A stretch of 64,000 bases of DNA from contig NZ_KB903240.1 of the NCBI RefSeq assembly GCF_000379625.1, positions 124,195 to 188,194 of the forward strand. The letters are read 5' to 3'. Each line of letters starts with the position of its first letter. Position 1 is the first letter of the stretch. This DNA comes from Actinomycetospora chiangmaiensis DSM 45062. GTDB lineage: Bacteria; Actinomycetota; Actinomycetes; Mycobacteriales; Pseudonocardiaceae. Of the stretch, positions 38,333 through 49,547 are shown piece after piece. Both the position numbers and the translations under genes were made by a program. A model generated the notes under the pieces. That model was not told the origin of the DNA. It saw only the letters and a list, made by a program, of their open reading frames with translations, and did no database searches.

Positions 38333-39321
38333 GCGACACCTCCTGGTCGGAGGCGCGACGCGAGGTCGAGGACTTCCTGATCGGCGGCGACCGCACGCTG
38401 CGGCGTGCGGACGTCGCCGAGCAGGCCGGCGTGCCGCTCGAGCAGACCGGCCGCCTGTGGAGCGCGCTCGGCTTCCCGCGCGTGCCCGACGACGTCGAGG
38501 CCTTCGCGGAGTCCGACCTCGAGGCCCTCGGGTACGTCGAGGACCTGCTCTCGCAGGACGCGTTCGACGAGGCCGAGGCGTTGGCCATCGCCCGGACCCT
38601 CGGGCAGAGCATGGCGCGTCTCGCGGAGTGGCAGGCGAACCTGCTGCGCCGGGTGATCGCCGAGCGCGGGTCCGCCGACGACCCCGCCGCGGTCGTCGAG
38701 TCGGTGCGCTCGCTGGTGCCGCTGATCGAGCAGCTGCAGGCCTACACCTGGCGTCGCCACCTGTTGGTCACCGCCGGGCGGATGATGTCGGCGCTCGCCA
38801 CCGAGGAGGGTGCCGACGACGGCCGGACGACGACCGCCGCGGTCGGGTTCGCCGACATCGTCGGGTTCACGTCGCTGTCGCGCCGGATCGACGCCGACGA
38901 GCTGCGGTCGCTGCTCGAGCGCTTCGAGAGCGTGTCCAACGACGTCGTGTCGCGGTACGGCGGGCGGATCGTGAAGACCCTCGGCGACGAGGTGCTGTTC
39001 GTCTGCGGCGACGTCGGGGCCGCGTGCGACATCGCGTTCGCCCTGCACGACGAGGTCCCCGACCCCGACGAGCGCCTCGCCCTGCGCATCGGCCTGGCCT
39101 ACGGCGACGTGCTCCCCCGCTACGGCGACGTGTACGGCCCTACGGTGAACATCGCCAGCCGGCTGACCTCCCACGCCCGCCCCGGCACGACCCTGCTCGA
39201 CGACGAGATGACCGAGGCCGTCCGCGCCGCCGAGCTCGACGTCGAACTCCGCACGGTCCCGCCGCTGCACGTGCGCGGCTACAAGCACCTCAAGCCGCAC
39301 GTGGTGCGCCGCACGTCCTGA
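38329..39321 (+). CDS. Class III adenylate/guanylate cyclase with N-terminal regulatory domain
   Basis: 330 residues from GTG 38329. Residues 1-150 are helical and resemble the adenylate cyclase regulatory domain of pH-responsive mycobacterial cyclases (Rv1264 type). The catalytic domain (about 165-330) has metal-binding Asp residues in GFADIVGFTSLSR and KTLGDEVLFV, the purine-selecting Lys of VKTLGDE, and the Asn/Arg pair in TVNIASRLTSHA. These favour an active adenylate cyclase. It ends HVRGYKHLKPHVVRR. Coupled to the Usp gene. Confidence 0.88.
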   Translation: MSDTSWSEARREVEDFLIGGDRTLRRADVAEQAGVPLEQTGRLWSALGFPRVPDDVEAFAESDLEALGYVEDLLSQDAFDEAEALAIARTLGQSMARLAEWQANLLRRVIAERGSADDPAAVVESVRSLVPLIEQLQAYTWRRHLLVTAGRMMSALATEEGADDGRTTTAAVGFADIVGFTSLSRRIDADELRSLLERFESVSNDVVSRYGGRIVKTLGDEVLFVCGDVGAACDIAFALHDEVPDPDERLALRIGLAYGDVLPRYGDVYGPTVNIASRLTSHARPGTTLLDDEMTEAVRAAELDVELRTVPPLHVRGYKHLKPHVVRRTS

Positions 39322-39409
39322 GGGGTGCTCTGTGGCAGCGACGCGTCGTTGCGTGCATCCAGTGGCAGGAACGCCACATCGTCACGCCGACCGAGCTGCT
39401 CAGTCAGTG

Positions 39410-39457
39410 ACGAACGGGCCGTTCATCACGGTCTTCGGTGATGAACGGCCCGTTCGT
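39410..39457. terminator. Hairpin terminator 1 between cyclase and sufT
   Basis: 20 bp perfect arms, ACGAACGGGCCGTTCATCAC (39410-39429) and its complement (39438-39457), 8 nt loop. Same core as the hairpin at 5198-5250. Confidence 0.8.
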
Positions 39458-39521
39458 TGGCTCTCGAGGTGACCAGCGTCCGTCAGGAATGACCCGCCAG
39501 GACTTGCTCGACGGCGCAGTT

Positions 39522-39561
39522 GTGAGTACTCATCCGTGCCCCAGCACGGATGAGTACTCAC
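39522..39561. terminator. Hairpin terminator 2 between cyclase and sufT
   Basis: 18 bp perfect arms, GTGAGTACTCATCCGTGC (39522-39539) and its complement (39544-39561), 4 nt loop. It lies 14 bases after the sufT stop, so it probably ends the suf transcript. Its end resembles the fabG-inhA palindrome. Confidence 0.82.
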
Positions 39562-39574
39562 GAGGCGAAGCCAC

Positions 39575-39973
39575 CTACACCGTGAAGCCGAGTGCCCGCA
39601 GCTGCTCGCGGCCGTCGTCGGTGATCTTGTCCGGGCCCCACGGGGGCATCCAGACCCAGTTGATCCGCACGTCGTCGACGAGCCCGCCGCCCGGGCCCTT
39701 CGTCAGGGCGGCGCGGGACTGGTCCTCGATGACGTCGGTCAGCGGGCAGGCCGCGGACGTCAGGGTCAGGTCCAGCGTGGCGACGGTGCCGGCGTCCTCG
39801 TGGTGCACGTCGATGCCGTAGAGCAGGCCGAGGTCGACGACGTTGATCCCGAGCTCGGGGTCGACCACGTCGCGCATGGCCTCCTCGAGGTCGTCGATCG
39901 ACGGGGTGTCGGCCTTCGGGGCCGGCGCGTCCGGCATCCCCTCGGCGCCACGGGGCGTCTCGGTCTCGGTCAT
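39575..39973 (-). CDS. sufT: SufT/MIP18 (DUF59) Fe-S assembly protein
   Basis: 132 residues of the MIP18/DUF59 family, a helper in Fe-S cluster maturation. Core motif MRDVVDPELGINVVDLGLLY, then LTLTSAACPLTDVIED with the conserved Cys, and WVWMPPWGPDKITDDGRE. The first 25 residues are a variable acidic tail. Its ATG overlaps the sufU stop by four bases. Last gene of the suf operon, equal to Rv1466. Confidence 0.92.
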   Translation of the reverse strand: MTETETPRGAEGMPDAPAPKADTPSIDDLEEAMRDVVDPELGINVVDLGLLYGIDVHHEDAGTVATLDLTLTSAACPLTDVIEDQSRAALTKGPGGGLVDDVRINWVWMPPWGPDKITDDGREQLRALGFTV

Positions 39974-40443
39974 CGCTGTCCCTCCAGCTCGGGGGCGTTG
40001 TCGTCAGCCTGGGCCACCGCGTCCTTGAACGCCATCCACCCGAGCAGCGCGCACTTCACGCGCGCCGGGTAGGCGGCCACGCCCGCGAACGCCACGGCGT
40101 CGTCCAGGACGTCCTCGTCGGGCTCGACCTTGCCACGGCCCTGCACCATCTCCTGGTAGGCCGACAGCACGTCGAACGCCTCGCCGACGGTGTGCCCGAC
40201 GACGAGGTCGTAGGCCACCGACGTGGCCGCCTGGCTGATGGAGCAGCCGAGCGCGTCGTAGGACAGGTCGACGACCTTGGCGTCCGCGCCCGAGCCCTCC
40301 AGGTGCACCCGCACGGTGACCTCGTCACCGCAGGTCGGGTTCACGTGGTGGACCTCGGCCTCGTAGGGCTCGCGCAGGCCCTTGCCGTGCGGGTTCTTGT
40401 AGTGGTCCAGGATGATCTCCTGGTACATCGTCTCGAGCTTCAC
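39970..40443 (-). CDS. sufU: SufU zinc-dependent sulfurtransferase
   Basis: 157 residues. Accepts sulfur from SufS and passes it to the SufBCD scaffold. The start MKLETMYQEIILDHYKNPHG is characteristic. The zinc ligands are in NPTCGDEVTV, ALGCSISQAATS and ARVKCALLGW. The insertion between the second and third Cys marks it as SufU, not IscU. It lies 15 bp after sufS, with a GAGGAGG-type ribosome site between them. Confidence 0.94.
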   Translation of the reverse strand: MKLETMYQEIILDHYKNPHGKGLREPYEAEVHHVNPTCGDEVTVRVHLEGSGADAKVVDLSYDALGCSISQAATSVAYDLVVGHTVGEAFDVLSAYQEMVQGRGKVEPDEDVLDDAVAFAGVAAYPARVKCALLGWMAFKDAVAQADDNAPELEGQR

Positions 40444-40458
40444 GCCGGTGACCTCCTC

Positions 40459-42542
<2,084 letters not shown>

Positions 42543-42578
42543 CAATCCTCTTCCGTCGAAAGCTCTACGTGGTGGTGG

Positions 42579-43835
42579 TCAGTTGCCGATGGCTTCGAGC
42601 TCGGCCTCGATGGCCGCCTCGAGCCGGTCGCGCAGGGCGGGCACGCGGACCTTGGCGATGACCTCGCCGAAGAAGCCGCGGACGACGAGCCGGCGGGCCT
42701 GGGCCTCGGGGATGCCCCGGGCCATCAGGTAGAAGAGCTGCTCGTCGTCGAACCGGCCGGTGGCCGAGGCGTGGCCGGCACCGGCGATCTCGCCGGTCTC
42801 GATCTCGAGGTTCGGGACCGAGTCGGCGCGCGCGTTGTCGGTGAGCAGCAGGTTCCGGTTCAGCTCGTAGCTGTCGGTGCCCTCGGCCTCCTTGCGGATG
42901 AGGACGTCGCCGACCCACACGGTGTGCGCGGCCTTGTCGCCCTCGGCGCCCTGCAGCGCGCCCTTGTACGTCACCCGGGAGCGGCAGTGGGTCGCCGTGT
43001 GGTCGACCAGGAGCCGCTGCTCGAGGTGCTGCCCGCCGTCGGCGAAGTACAGCCCGTCGAGCTCGACGTCGCCGCCGGGAGCGCGGTAGTTCACGGTCGG
43101 CGAGAGCCGGACCAGGTCGCCGCCGAGGGTGACCGAGGTGTGCCGGATCGTCGCGTCGCGCCCCACCGAGAGGTGCTGCGCGCCGACGAACACGGCGTCG
43201 TCCGCCCAGTCGTGGACCTCGACGACCAGCAGCTTCGCGCCGTCGCCGACCACGAGCTCGAGGTTGGCGGCCACCGTGCCGGAGCCGCGGTGGTCGAGCA
43301 CGACCACGGCCTCGGACTGGTGCTCGAGGCGCAGCTGCAGGTGCGTGTACGCGGTCTTCCCGACGCCGGGTCCCTCGAGGAGGACCGTCAGCGGCTCGTC
43401 GTCCGAGCGCGGCTGGTCCACGGTGACCACGGTCGCCGTCGGGAAGGCGGACCACGCCTGCGCGGCGACGCGGTCGGCGGGGATGCCGCCGTCGCCGATG
43501 CGCGCGTCGTCCCGCCCGACGTGCTCGACGCGGACGCCCCCGAGGTCGTCGGAGGCGGAGTCGCCGAAGCCGGAACGGACCGTGACGGCGACCTCGCCGT
43601 CGGCGGTCGCCCCGTCGTGCAGACCGTTCAGCCGACGCAGCGGCGTGAACCGCCACTGCTCCTCACGACCGCGCGGGACCTCGAAGGCCTCGACGTCGTA
43701 GGAGGTGAACCGCTCCTCCCACGGCGCGATCTTCGGCGACGAGGCGGTCCTGATGCCCGGGTCCACGTCGAGGACCGGGGCGCCGGGGGCGGTCGTCGAA
43801 CCGCCCCCGGACGAAGCGACTGGTGCGTCGGTCAT
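42579..43835 (-). CDS. sufD: Fe-S assembly protein SufD
   Basis: 418 residues of the SufB/SufD scaffold. The N-terminus is low-complexity ([18 protein letters not shown]). The core is beta-helical with [38 protein letters not shown] and [20 protein letters not shown]. The C-terminal family stretch is [20 protein letters not shown] followed by [10 protein letters not shown]. The ATG overlaps the sufB stop by four bases. Equal to Rv1462. Confidence 0.94.
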   Translation of the reverse strand: MTDAPVASSGGGSTTAPGAPVLDVDPGIRTASSPKIAPWEERFTSYDVEAFEVPRGREEQWRFTPLRRLNGLHDGATADGEVAVTVRSGFGDSASDDLGGVRVEHVGRDDARIGDGGIPADRVAAQAWSAFPTATVVTVDQPRSDDEPLTVLLEGPGVGKTAYTHLQLRLEHQSEAVVVLDHRGSGTVAANLELVVGDGAKLLVVEVHDWADDAVFVGAQHLSVGRDATIRHTSVTLGGDLVRLSPTVNYRAPGGDVELDGLYFADGGQHLEQRLLVDHTATHCRSRVTYKGALQGAEGDKAAHTVWVGDVLIRKEAEGTDSYELNRNLLLTDNARADSVPNLEIETGEIAGAGHASATGRFDDEQLFYLMARGIPEAQARRLVVRGFFGEVIAKVRVPALRDRLEAAIEAELEAIGN

Positions 43836-45265
43836 CCGACAGCGCCCTCCATCTGCAGCTCGATCAGGCGGTTGAGCTCGAGCGCGTACTCCATGGGGAG
43901 CTCGCGCGCGATGGGCTCGACGAACCCGCGCACGATCATCGCCATGGCCTCGTCCTCGGTGAGGCCGCGGGACATCAGGTAGAAGAGCTGGTCCTCGCTG
44001 ACCTTCGAGACGGTCGCCTCGTGGCCCATGGTCACGTCGTCCTCGCGGACGTCGACGTAGGGGTAGGTGTCCGAGCGGCTGATCGTGTCGACCAGCAGCG
44101 CGTCGCACTTCACCGTCGACCGCGAGTGGTGCGCCCCCTTGTTCACGCGGACCAGGCCGCGGTAGGAGGTGCGGCCGCCACCGCGCGCCACCGACTTCGA
44201 GATGATCGTCGAGGACGTGTGCGGGGCCAGGTGCACCATCTTGGCGCCGGCGTCCTGGTGCTGACCCTCGCCGGAGAACGCCACCGAGAGCACCTCGCCC
44301 TTGGCGTGCGGGCCGGTCAGCCAGACGGCCGGGTACTTCATGGTCACCTTGGAGCCAATGTTGCCGTCGACCCATTCCATGGTCGCGCCCTCTTCGGCCT
44401 TGGCGCGCTTGGTGACCAGGTTGTAGACGTTGTTCGACCAGTTCTGGATGGTCGTGTAGCGGCAGCGGCCGCCCTTCTTCACGACGATCTCGACGACCGC
44501 GGAGTGCAGCGAGTCGCTCGAGTAGATCGGCGCCGTGCAGCCCTCGACGTAGTGGACGTAGGCGTCCTCGTCGACGATGATCAGCGTCCGCTCGAACTGG
44601 CCCATGTTCTCGGTGTTGATCCGGAAGTAGGCCTGCAGCGGGATGTCGACGTGGACACCCTTCGGCACGTAGATGAACGAGCCGCCGGACCACACCGCCG
44701 AGTTCAGGGCGGAGAACTTGTTGTCCCCGGCCGGGATCACCGAGCCGAAGTACTCCTCGAACAGCTCCGGGTGCTCGCGCAGACCGGTGTCGGTGTCCAT
44801 GAAGATGACACCCTGCTGCTCCAGGTCCTCGCGGATCTGGTGGTAGACGACCTCGGACTCGTACTGCGCCGCGACACCGGCCACCAGGCGGGCCTTCTCG
44901 GCCTCCGGGATGCCGAGCTTGTCGTAGGTCGACTTGATGTCGTCGGGCAGGTCGTCCCAGCTCTGTGCCTGCTTCTCCGTCGACCGCACGAAGTACTTGA
45001 TGTTGTCGAAGTCGATGCCCGACAGGTCCGAGCCCCAGTTCGGCATCGGCTTCTTGTCGAACATGCCGAGCGCCTTGAGGCGCAGCTGGAGCATCCAGTC
45101 CGGCTCGCTCTTCTTGGCGGAGATGTCGCGGACGACCGCCTCGCTCAGACCACGCTGGGCGCTGGCGCCCGCGTTGTCGCTGTCGTGCCACCCGAACTGG
45201 TAGCTGCCCAGGGAGGCGAGGGTCTCCTCCTGGGTCAGCGTCTCCTTCTCCGGCGCGGTGGTCAT
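43832..45265 (-). CDS. sufB: Fe-S assembly protein SufB
   Basis: 477-residue scaffold subunit on which clusters are built. Blocks: [80 protein letters not shown] (with the conserved Cys), [20 protein letters not shown]. No intein is present, unlike the M. tuberculosis sufB. ATG 45265 overlaps the sufR stop by four bases. Confidence 0.96.
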   Translation of the reverse strand: MTTAPEKETLTQEETLASLGSYQFGWHDSDNAGASAQRGLSEAVVRDISAKKSEPDWMLQLRLKALGMFDKKPMPNWGSDLSGIDFDNIKYFVRSTEKQAQSWDDLPDDIKSTYDKLGIPEAEKARLVAGVAAQYESEVVYHQIREDLEQQGVIFMDTDTGLREHPELFEEYFGSVIPAGDNKFSALNSAVWSGGSFIYVPKGVHVDIPLQAYFRINTENMGQFERTLIIVDEDAYVHYVEGCTAPIYSSDSLHSAVVEIVVKKGGRCRYTTIQNWSNNVYNLVTKRAKAEEGATMEWVDGNIGSKVTMKYPAVWLTGPHAKGEVLSVAFSGEGQHQDAGAKMVHLAPHTSSTIISKSVARGGGRTSYRGLVRVNKGAHHSRSTVKCDALLVDTISRSDTYPYVDVREDDVTMGHEATVSKVSEDQLFYLMSRGLTEDEAMAMIVRGFVEPIARELPMEYALELNRLIELQMEGAVG

Positions 45266-46038
45266 ACGACCTGCCTTCCCTGGTTCTTCGGTGCTCCGCC
45301 GGTGGTGGCGGCGGAGGGAGGTTCGGTGGTGCCCGTCCGCTGGGCCCGCTGGGCCGGCACGTGGGTGGTGCACGCCGCATCGCCGCGGGCGATGGTGGCG
45401 AGGCGCTGCACGTGCGTGCCCAACAGCTCGGCGAAGACCTCGGCCTCCGCCTCGCAGAGCTGGGGGAATTCGGCCGCGACGTCCGCGACCGGGCAGTGGT
45501 GCTGGCACAGCTGCTCGCCGGCACCGCTCGTGGTGGCGCCGCGGCTGGTGGCCGCGTACCCCTCGGCGGTCAGTGCCCCGGCGAGGCGCTGCGCCTTCTC
45601 GGCCCGGTCGGCGCCGGACACGATGTGCTCGCGGTGCGCGCCGACCATGGCCAGCGCGCGCTCGCGGGCGAAGGCCCGCACGGCGTCGTCCCCGGCGGCG
45701 TCGCCGAGGCGGCGCAACGCGGCGACGGCGAGCTCGGCGGGGCCGTGCTCACCGCGCCCGGCGCGGGTGCGCCCGCTCGTGGTGAGCAGGAACTGCCGGG
45801 CCGGACGGCCGCGCTTGCCCGAGGCCGGGGCGTCGCGGGTGGACACGGTGCCCTCGGCGCACAGGGCGTCGAGATGGCGCCGGACCCCCGGGCCCGAGAG
45901 CTGCAACTGGTCGGCGAGCGTCGCCGCGGTGGTGGGTCCACGCTCGAGCAGGAGCCGGACCACCGCGTCGCGCGTGCGCCCGTCGGCGGCGGAGCGGGCG
46001 TGCGCCGGGTGCACGTCGTGTGCGCTCCCCTGGCTCAT
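45262..46038 (-). CDS. sufR: Fe-S cluster-sensing repressor SufR
   Basis: 258 residues. The N-terminal winged helix ([37 protein letters not shown]) is followed by a C-terminal cluster site with cysteines in [17 protein letters not shown] and [11 protein letters not shown]. Holo-SufR represses the suf operon when clusters are plentiful. ATG 46038 is chosen because GGAGG lies six bases upstream and MSQGS is not preceded by coding-like sequence. First gene of the sufR-B-D-C-S-U-T chain. Confidence 0.92.
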   Translation of the reverse strand: MSQGSAHDVHPAHARSAADGRTRDAVVRLLLERGPTTAATLADQLQLSGPGVRRHLDALCAEGTVSTRDAPASGKRGRPARQFLLTTSGRTRAGRGEHGPAELAVAALRRLGDAAGDDAVRAFARERALAMVGAHREHIVSGADRAEKAQRLAGALTAEGYAATSRGATTSGAGEQLCQHHCPVADVAAEFPQLCEAEAEVFAELLGTHVQRLATIARGDAACTTHVPAQRAQRTGTTEPPSAATTGGAPKNQGRQVV

Positions 46039-46201
46039 CTCCCACCTCCGTTCGATCGGGTCGGACCGATCATGACACACCGGTCATCGCTTTTGACAAC
46101 ACCAGTCTTGCCTATATGGCCCGGACCGGCAAAGGCAGGCCGGGCCGGGTGGCACGGGTCACGCCCGACCGGGCCCGACCCGGCGTCGGGACGGGCCTCG
46201 G
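46039..46201. promoter_or_regulatory. Divergent control region of the suf operon and mptB
   Basis: On the minus strand TTGTCA (46094-46099) and CATGAT (46070-46075) are plausible -35 and -10 elements for sufR, at 18 bp spacing. Around them GGTGTTGTCA and TGACCGGTGTGTCA form broken inverted and direct repeats that could bind SufR. The exact operator cannot be fixed by eye. The plus-strand part up to 46201 may code the N-terminus of a longer MptB from ATG 46116. Confidence 0.4.
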
Positions 46202-46207
46202 TATCGT
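46202..46207 (+). promoter_or_regulatory. -10 element TATCGT for a leaderless mptB start
   Basis: TATCGT ends 7 bases before GTG 46215. Supports the shorter start of the mannosyltransferase gene. Confidence 0.45.
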
Positions 46208-46214
46208 TCCCGAG

Positions 46215-47801
46215 GTGACCGCGACGGCCCCGACGGCTCCTCCCGGGCCCGAGCCGTCGGCCGGGACCCGGTCGGCCCCCGAGGCGCCCGCCACCCCCGA
46301 CGAACGACGGCGGTTGCGGTTCTGTCGCCGCTTCGGGTTCACCGGGGCGCTGCTCATGGCCATCGGCGCCCTCGGCTGCGGGGCGACGCCGGCCTCGGCC
46401 TACAACCCGCTGCTCGGCACGCGGGTCCTCGGCCTGCCGGGCCGCATGCCCACGGTCTCGCTCGCGATGGCCTACGTCGGGATGGGCATGGTCGTGCTCG
46501 CCTGGCTCTGGCTGGGCCGGCTCGCGTGGCCCGGGCGCGTGCGTCTGACGGTGCGCCAGCTCTCGCGCATCCTCGTCATGTGGTGCGCGCCGCTGGCCGT
46601 CGCGCCGCCGCTGTTCTCCACCGACGTCTACGGCTACCTCTCGCAGGCCGAGGTCGTCTCGCGGGGCTTCGACCCCTACGTCTTCGGCGCGGCCCAGGCC
46701 CTCGGGCTCGAGGACCCGCTGGTCGCCTCGATCCCCACGATCTGGCGGACCACGCCTTCGCCCTACGGCCCCGGCTTCCTGACCTTCGGCCGCCTCGTCA
46801 CCGCCGTCGCGGGCGAGAACATCGTGCTCGGCGTGTACCTGCACCGGCTCCTCGCGCTGGTCGGGCTCGGGCTCGTGATCTGGGCGGCGCCGCACCTGGC
46901 CCGCCGCGCCGGGGTGGAGCCCATCGCGGCGCTGTGGCTCGCGGTGAGCCCCCTGGTGCTCTTCCACCTGGTCTCGGGCATCCACAACGACGCGATCATG
47001 ATGGGCGTCGTCCTGTTCGGCCTGGAGATCGGCTTCCGGTACTCCTGGTTCGTCGGCGCCCTGCTCATCGGGCTCGGGGCCTCCGGGAAGATCCCCGCGA
47101 TCCTGGCGCTCGCCTTCCTCGGCGCCCACGTCGCCCGGGAGCGCTGTCTGGCCGCCGGGAAGGACCCGTGCGGGCGCGACGGGGTCATCGCGTTGCTCCG
47201 GTACGGCGCGGCCGTGGCCGGGACGGGGCTCGCCGTCGTGGTGGCCGTGTCGGTCGGGTCCGGGCTCGGCTTCGGGTGGATCACCGCGCTGTCGGTGCCG
47301 AACCTGCTGCGCTCCTGGCTGTCGGTGACGACGGACCTCGGCGTGCTGGGCGGTCAGATCGGCATGGGGCTGGGCCTCGGGGACCACACCGACGCGGTGC
47401 TCTCGCTCACCCGCTCGGCCGGGCTCGGCGTCGCCGCGCTGGTCTGCGTGCTGCTCGTGTTCGCGGTGCTGCGCGGACGGCTCCACCCGGTGGCGGGCGT
47501 CGCCTTCGGCTTCGGCGCGGTGTTCCTCGCCGGGCCGGTGCTGCACCCGTGGTACCTGCTGTGGCTGATGGTCCCGCTGGCCTGCTCGGTGACCGGGCCG
47601 CGCGTCCGCGGGTGCGCGGTCGCGGTGTGCGCCGCGGTCTCGCTGCTCGTGCCGCCGACCGGGAACGACTTCACGTTCCGGGCCTACCAGCTCCCGATGG
47701 CGATCACGGCCGCGCTGCTCGTGGCGGTCGTGCCGCTGCTCGCCTCCCGGGGGAACACGCCGCGGATCCCTCCCCGCACCGGGATCGACGGTCGCACCTA
47801 G
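46215..47801 (+). CDS. mptB: Polyprenol-dependent alpha-(1->6)-mannosyltransferase
   Basis: GT-C type membrane glycosyltransferase that starts the mannan backbone of lipomannan on the outer face of the membrane (Rv1459c/MptB type). 528 residues from GTG 46215, with about 13 membrane segments. The first extracytoplasmic loop carries the acidic motif FSTDVYGYLSQAEVVSRGFD, the usual catalytic site of GT-C enzymes. Other blocks are TTPSPYGPGFLTFGRLV and LHPWYLLWLMVPLA. An ATG at 46116 would add 33 Arg/Pro-rich residues and lacks a ribosome site. It lies divergent to sufR, as in mycobacteria. Confidence 0.85.
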   Translation: MTATAPTAPPGPEPSAGTRSAPEAPATPDERRRLRFCRRFGFTGALLMAIGALGCGATPASAYNPLLGTRVLGLPGRMPTVSLAMAYVGMGMVVLAWLWLGRLAWPGRVRLTVRQLSRILVMWCAPLAVAPPLFSTDVYGYLSQAEVVSRGFDPYVFGAAQALGLEDPLVASIPTIWRTTPSPYGPGFLTFGRLVTAVAGENIVLGVYLHRLLALVGLGLVIWAAPHLARRAGVEPIAALWLAVSPLVLFHLVSGIHNDAIMMGVVLFGLEIGFRYSWFVGALLIGLGASGKIPAILALAFLGAHVARERCLAAGKDPCGRDGVIALLRYGAAVAGTGLAVVVAVSVGSGLGFGWITALSVPNLLRSWLSVTTDLGVLGGQIGMGLGLGDHTDAVLSLTRSAGLGVAALVCVLLVFAVLRGRLHPVAGVAFGFGAVFLAGPVLHPWYLLWLMVPLACSVTGPRVRGCAVAVCAAVSLLVPPTGNDFTFRAYQLPMAITAALLVAVVPLLASRGNTPRIPPRTGIDGRT

Positions 47802-47804
47802 GCT
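47799..47804 (+). promoter_or_regulatory. -10 element TAGGCT overlapping the mptB stop
   Basis: TAGGCT includes the TAG stop of mptB and ends 6 bases before GTG 47811, a leaderless spacing. Confidence 0.4.
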
Positions 47805-47810
47805 GGTGGG

Positions 47811-48734
47811 GTGAGTCAACCGGCCGTCGAGGTGCGCGACCTCGTGGTGCGCTACGGCGCGACGACCGCCGTCGACGGACTCGACCTCGACCTGCACCGG
47901 GGCCGGGTCCTCGCCCTGCTCGGCCCCAACGGGGCCGGCAAGACGACCACGGTCGAGGTGTGCGAGGGCTTCCGCTCCCGGACGGCGGGTGCGGTGCGGG
48001 TCCTCGGGGAGGACCCGGCGGGCGCCCCGGAGTCGCTGCGCGCCCGGATCGGCGTCATGCCGCAGGGCGGCGGGGCGTACCCGATGGTGCGGGTGCGCGA
48101 GATGCTCGACCTGGTCGCCGCCTGCTCGGCCCACCCGCTCGACACCGGCTGGCTGATCGACACCCTCGGCCTGGAGAGCTGCGCGAAGCTGCCCTACAAG
48201 CGGCTCTCCGGCGGGCAGCAGCAGCGGCTCAGCCTGGCCTGCGCGATCGTCGGGCGCCCCGAGCTGGTGTTCCTCGACGAGCCCACCTCCAGCCTGGATC
48301 CCCAGGGCCGGCACCTCGTGTGGGACCTCGTGCGGGCGCTGCGGGCCGACGGGGTGGCCGTGCTGCTCACCACCCACTTCATGCAGGAGGCCGAGGCACT
48401 GGCCGACGACGTCGTGATCGTCGACCACGGCCGGGTCGTCGCCGCGGGCTCGCCCGACGAGCTCACCACCTCCGGCGCCGAGGACACGATGCGCTTCCGC
48501 GCACCGCCCGGCATGGACCTCACGCTGCTCGAGGACGTGCTCCCCGAGGGCTACCTCTCCGAGGAGGGCCCGCCCGGGCACTACACGGTGTCGGGCCGCA
48601 TCGACCCCCAGATGCTCGCCGCCGTCACGGCGTGGTGCGCCCGCCAGGGCGTGCTCGCCGACGACGTCCGCGTCGGGCGCCGCAGCCTCGAGGACGTCTT
48701 CCTCGACCTCACCGGACGGGAACTGCGCTCGTGA
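47811..48734 (+). CDS. ABC transporter ATP-binding protein
   Basis: 307 residues, drug-exporter-type ATPase (ABC-2 system): Walker A GPNGAGKTTT, signature LSGGQQQRLSLA, Walker B LVFLDEPTSSLDPQGR, H-loop LLTTHFMQEAEALAD, then a C-terminal regulatory part of about 80 residues (SLEDVFLDLTGRELRS). It pairs with the permease that follows, whose start overlaps its stop (GTGA). Equal to Rv1458c. The substrate is unknown; the neighbourhood of heme A genes is conserved across actinobacteria. Confidence 0.9.
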   Translation: MSQPAVEVRDLVVRYGATTAVDGLDLDLHRGRVLALLGPNGAGKTTTVEVCEGFRSRTAGAVRVLGEDPAGAPESLRARIGVMPQGGGAYPMVRVREMLDLVAACSAHPLDTGWLIDTLGLESCAKLPYKRLSGGQQQRLSLACAIVGRPELVFLDEPTSSLDPQGRHLVWDLVRALRADGVAVLLTTHFMQEAEALADDVVIVDHGRVVAAGSPDELTTSGAEDTMRFRAPPGMDLTLLEDVLPEGYLSEEGPPGHYTVSGRIDPQMLAAVTAWCARQGVLADDVRVGRRSLEDVFLDLTGRELRS

Positions 48735-49510
48735 GCACGTCCTTCGAGACCGGGACCTTCTCCCCCGACCCCGGCGCGGGCTCGCGCGGACGGATGCTCG
48801 CCGTGCACACCCGCACCGAGACGGTGCTGGCCCTGCGCCACTCCGAGCAGCTGCTGCTCACGCTCGTGATCCCGCTCGCGCTGCTCGTCGGGCTGACCCT
48901 GCTCCAGGGGCTCGTGGAGCTCCCCGAGCCACGCGTGAACGCCGCGCTCGGCACGGTGCTCGCCCTCGCGATGATGTCGACCGGCTTCACCTCGCAGGCG
49001 ATCGCGCTCGGCTTCGACCGCCGCTACGGCCTCATGCGCCGGCTCGCCGCGACGGCGATCCCGCGCTGGCTCGTCGTCACGGGCCGGCTCGGGGGGATGG
49101 CGGCCGTCGTCGTGATCCAGGTGGTCGTGCTCGGCGGGGTCGCGCTCGCGCTGGGATGGCGTCCCGACGCCGGGTCGCTCGGCTGGGCGCTGCTGCTGGT
49201 CGTCCTCGGGGCGAGTGCGTTCGGGGCCTGCGGGCTGCTGCTCGGCGGGTCGGTGCGGGCGGACCTCGTGCTCGTCATCGCCAACGTCGTCTGGTTCGTG
49301 CTGCTGTTCGTCGGCGGCATCGTCGTGCCGGCGGGCCAGCTGCCGGGCGCCCTCGGCGACGTCGTCGTGCTGCTGCCCAGCGGTGCGCTCGCCGAGGGGC
49401 TGCGCGCCGTGATGCTCGGCGGGACCCCGGGCCTCGGTCACGTCGTGGTCCTGCTCGTGTGGGGCGTCGTCGCCGGCCTCGTGGCGGGCCGCACCCTGAA
49501 GTGGGACTGA
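48731..49510 (+). CDS. ABC-2 type permease
   Basis: 259 residues with six membrane segments and a hydrophilic N-terminus. Family features are a long amphipathic start (RTETVLALRHSEQLLLTLVI), GFDRRYGLMRRLAATAIPRW after the second helix, and the closing VVVLLPSGALAEGLRAVMLG. Partner of the ATPase encoded just before; equal to Rv1457c. Confidence 0.9.
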   Translation: MSTSFETGTFSPDPGAGSRGRMLAVHTRTETVLALRHSEQLLLTLVIPLALLVGLTLLQGLVELPEPRVNAALGTVLALAMMSTGFTSQAIALGFDRRYGLMRRLAATAIPRWLVVTGRLGGMAAVVVIQVVVLGGVALALGWRPDAGSLGWALLLVVLGASAFGACGLLLGGSVRADLVLVIANVVWFVLLFVGGIVVPAGQLPGALGDVVVLLPSGALAEGLRAVMLGGTPGLGHVVVLLVWGVVAGLVAGRTLKWD

Positions 49511-49534
49511 CGGGTGCTCCACTACCCGCTGTCG

Positions 49535-49540
49535 TAGGCT
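49535..49540 (+). promoter_or_regulatory. -10 element TAGGCT for a leaderless ctaA start
   Basis: Ends 7 bases before GTG 49548; no ribosome site is visible. Confidence 0.5.
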
Positions 49541-49547
49541 GGCCGGC

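Noticed and set aside
46526-49510. 994-residue plus-strand frame across mptB, the ABC ATPase and the permease
   Set aside because: Only the last 259 residues (from 48731) are a real protein; the rest is out-of-frame reading with Arg/Ala/Pro bias.
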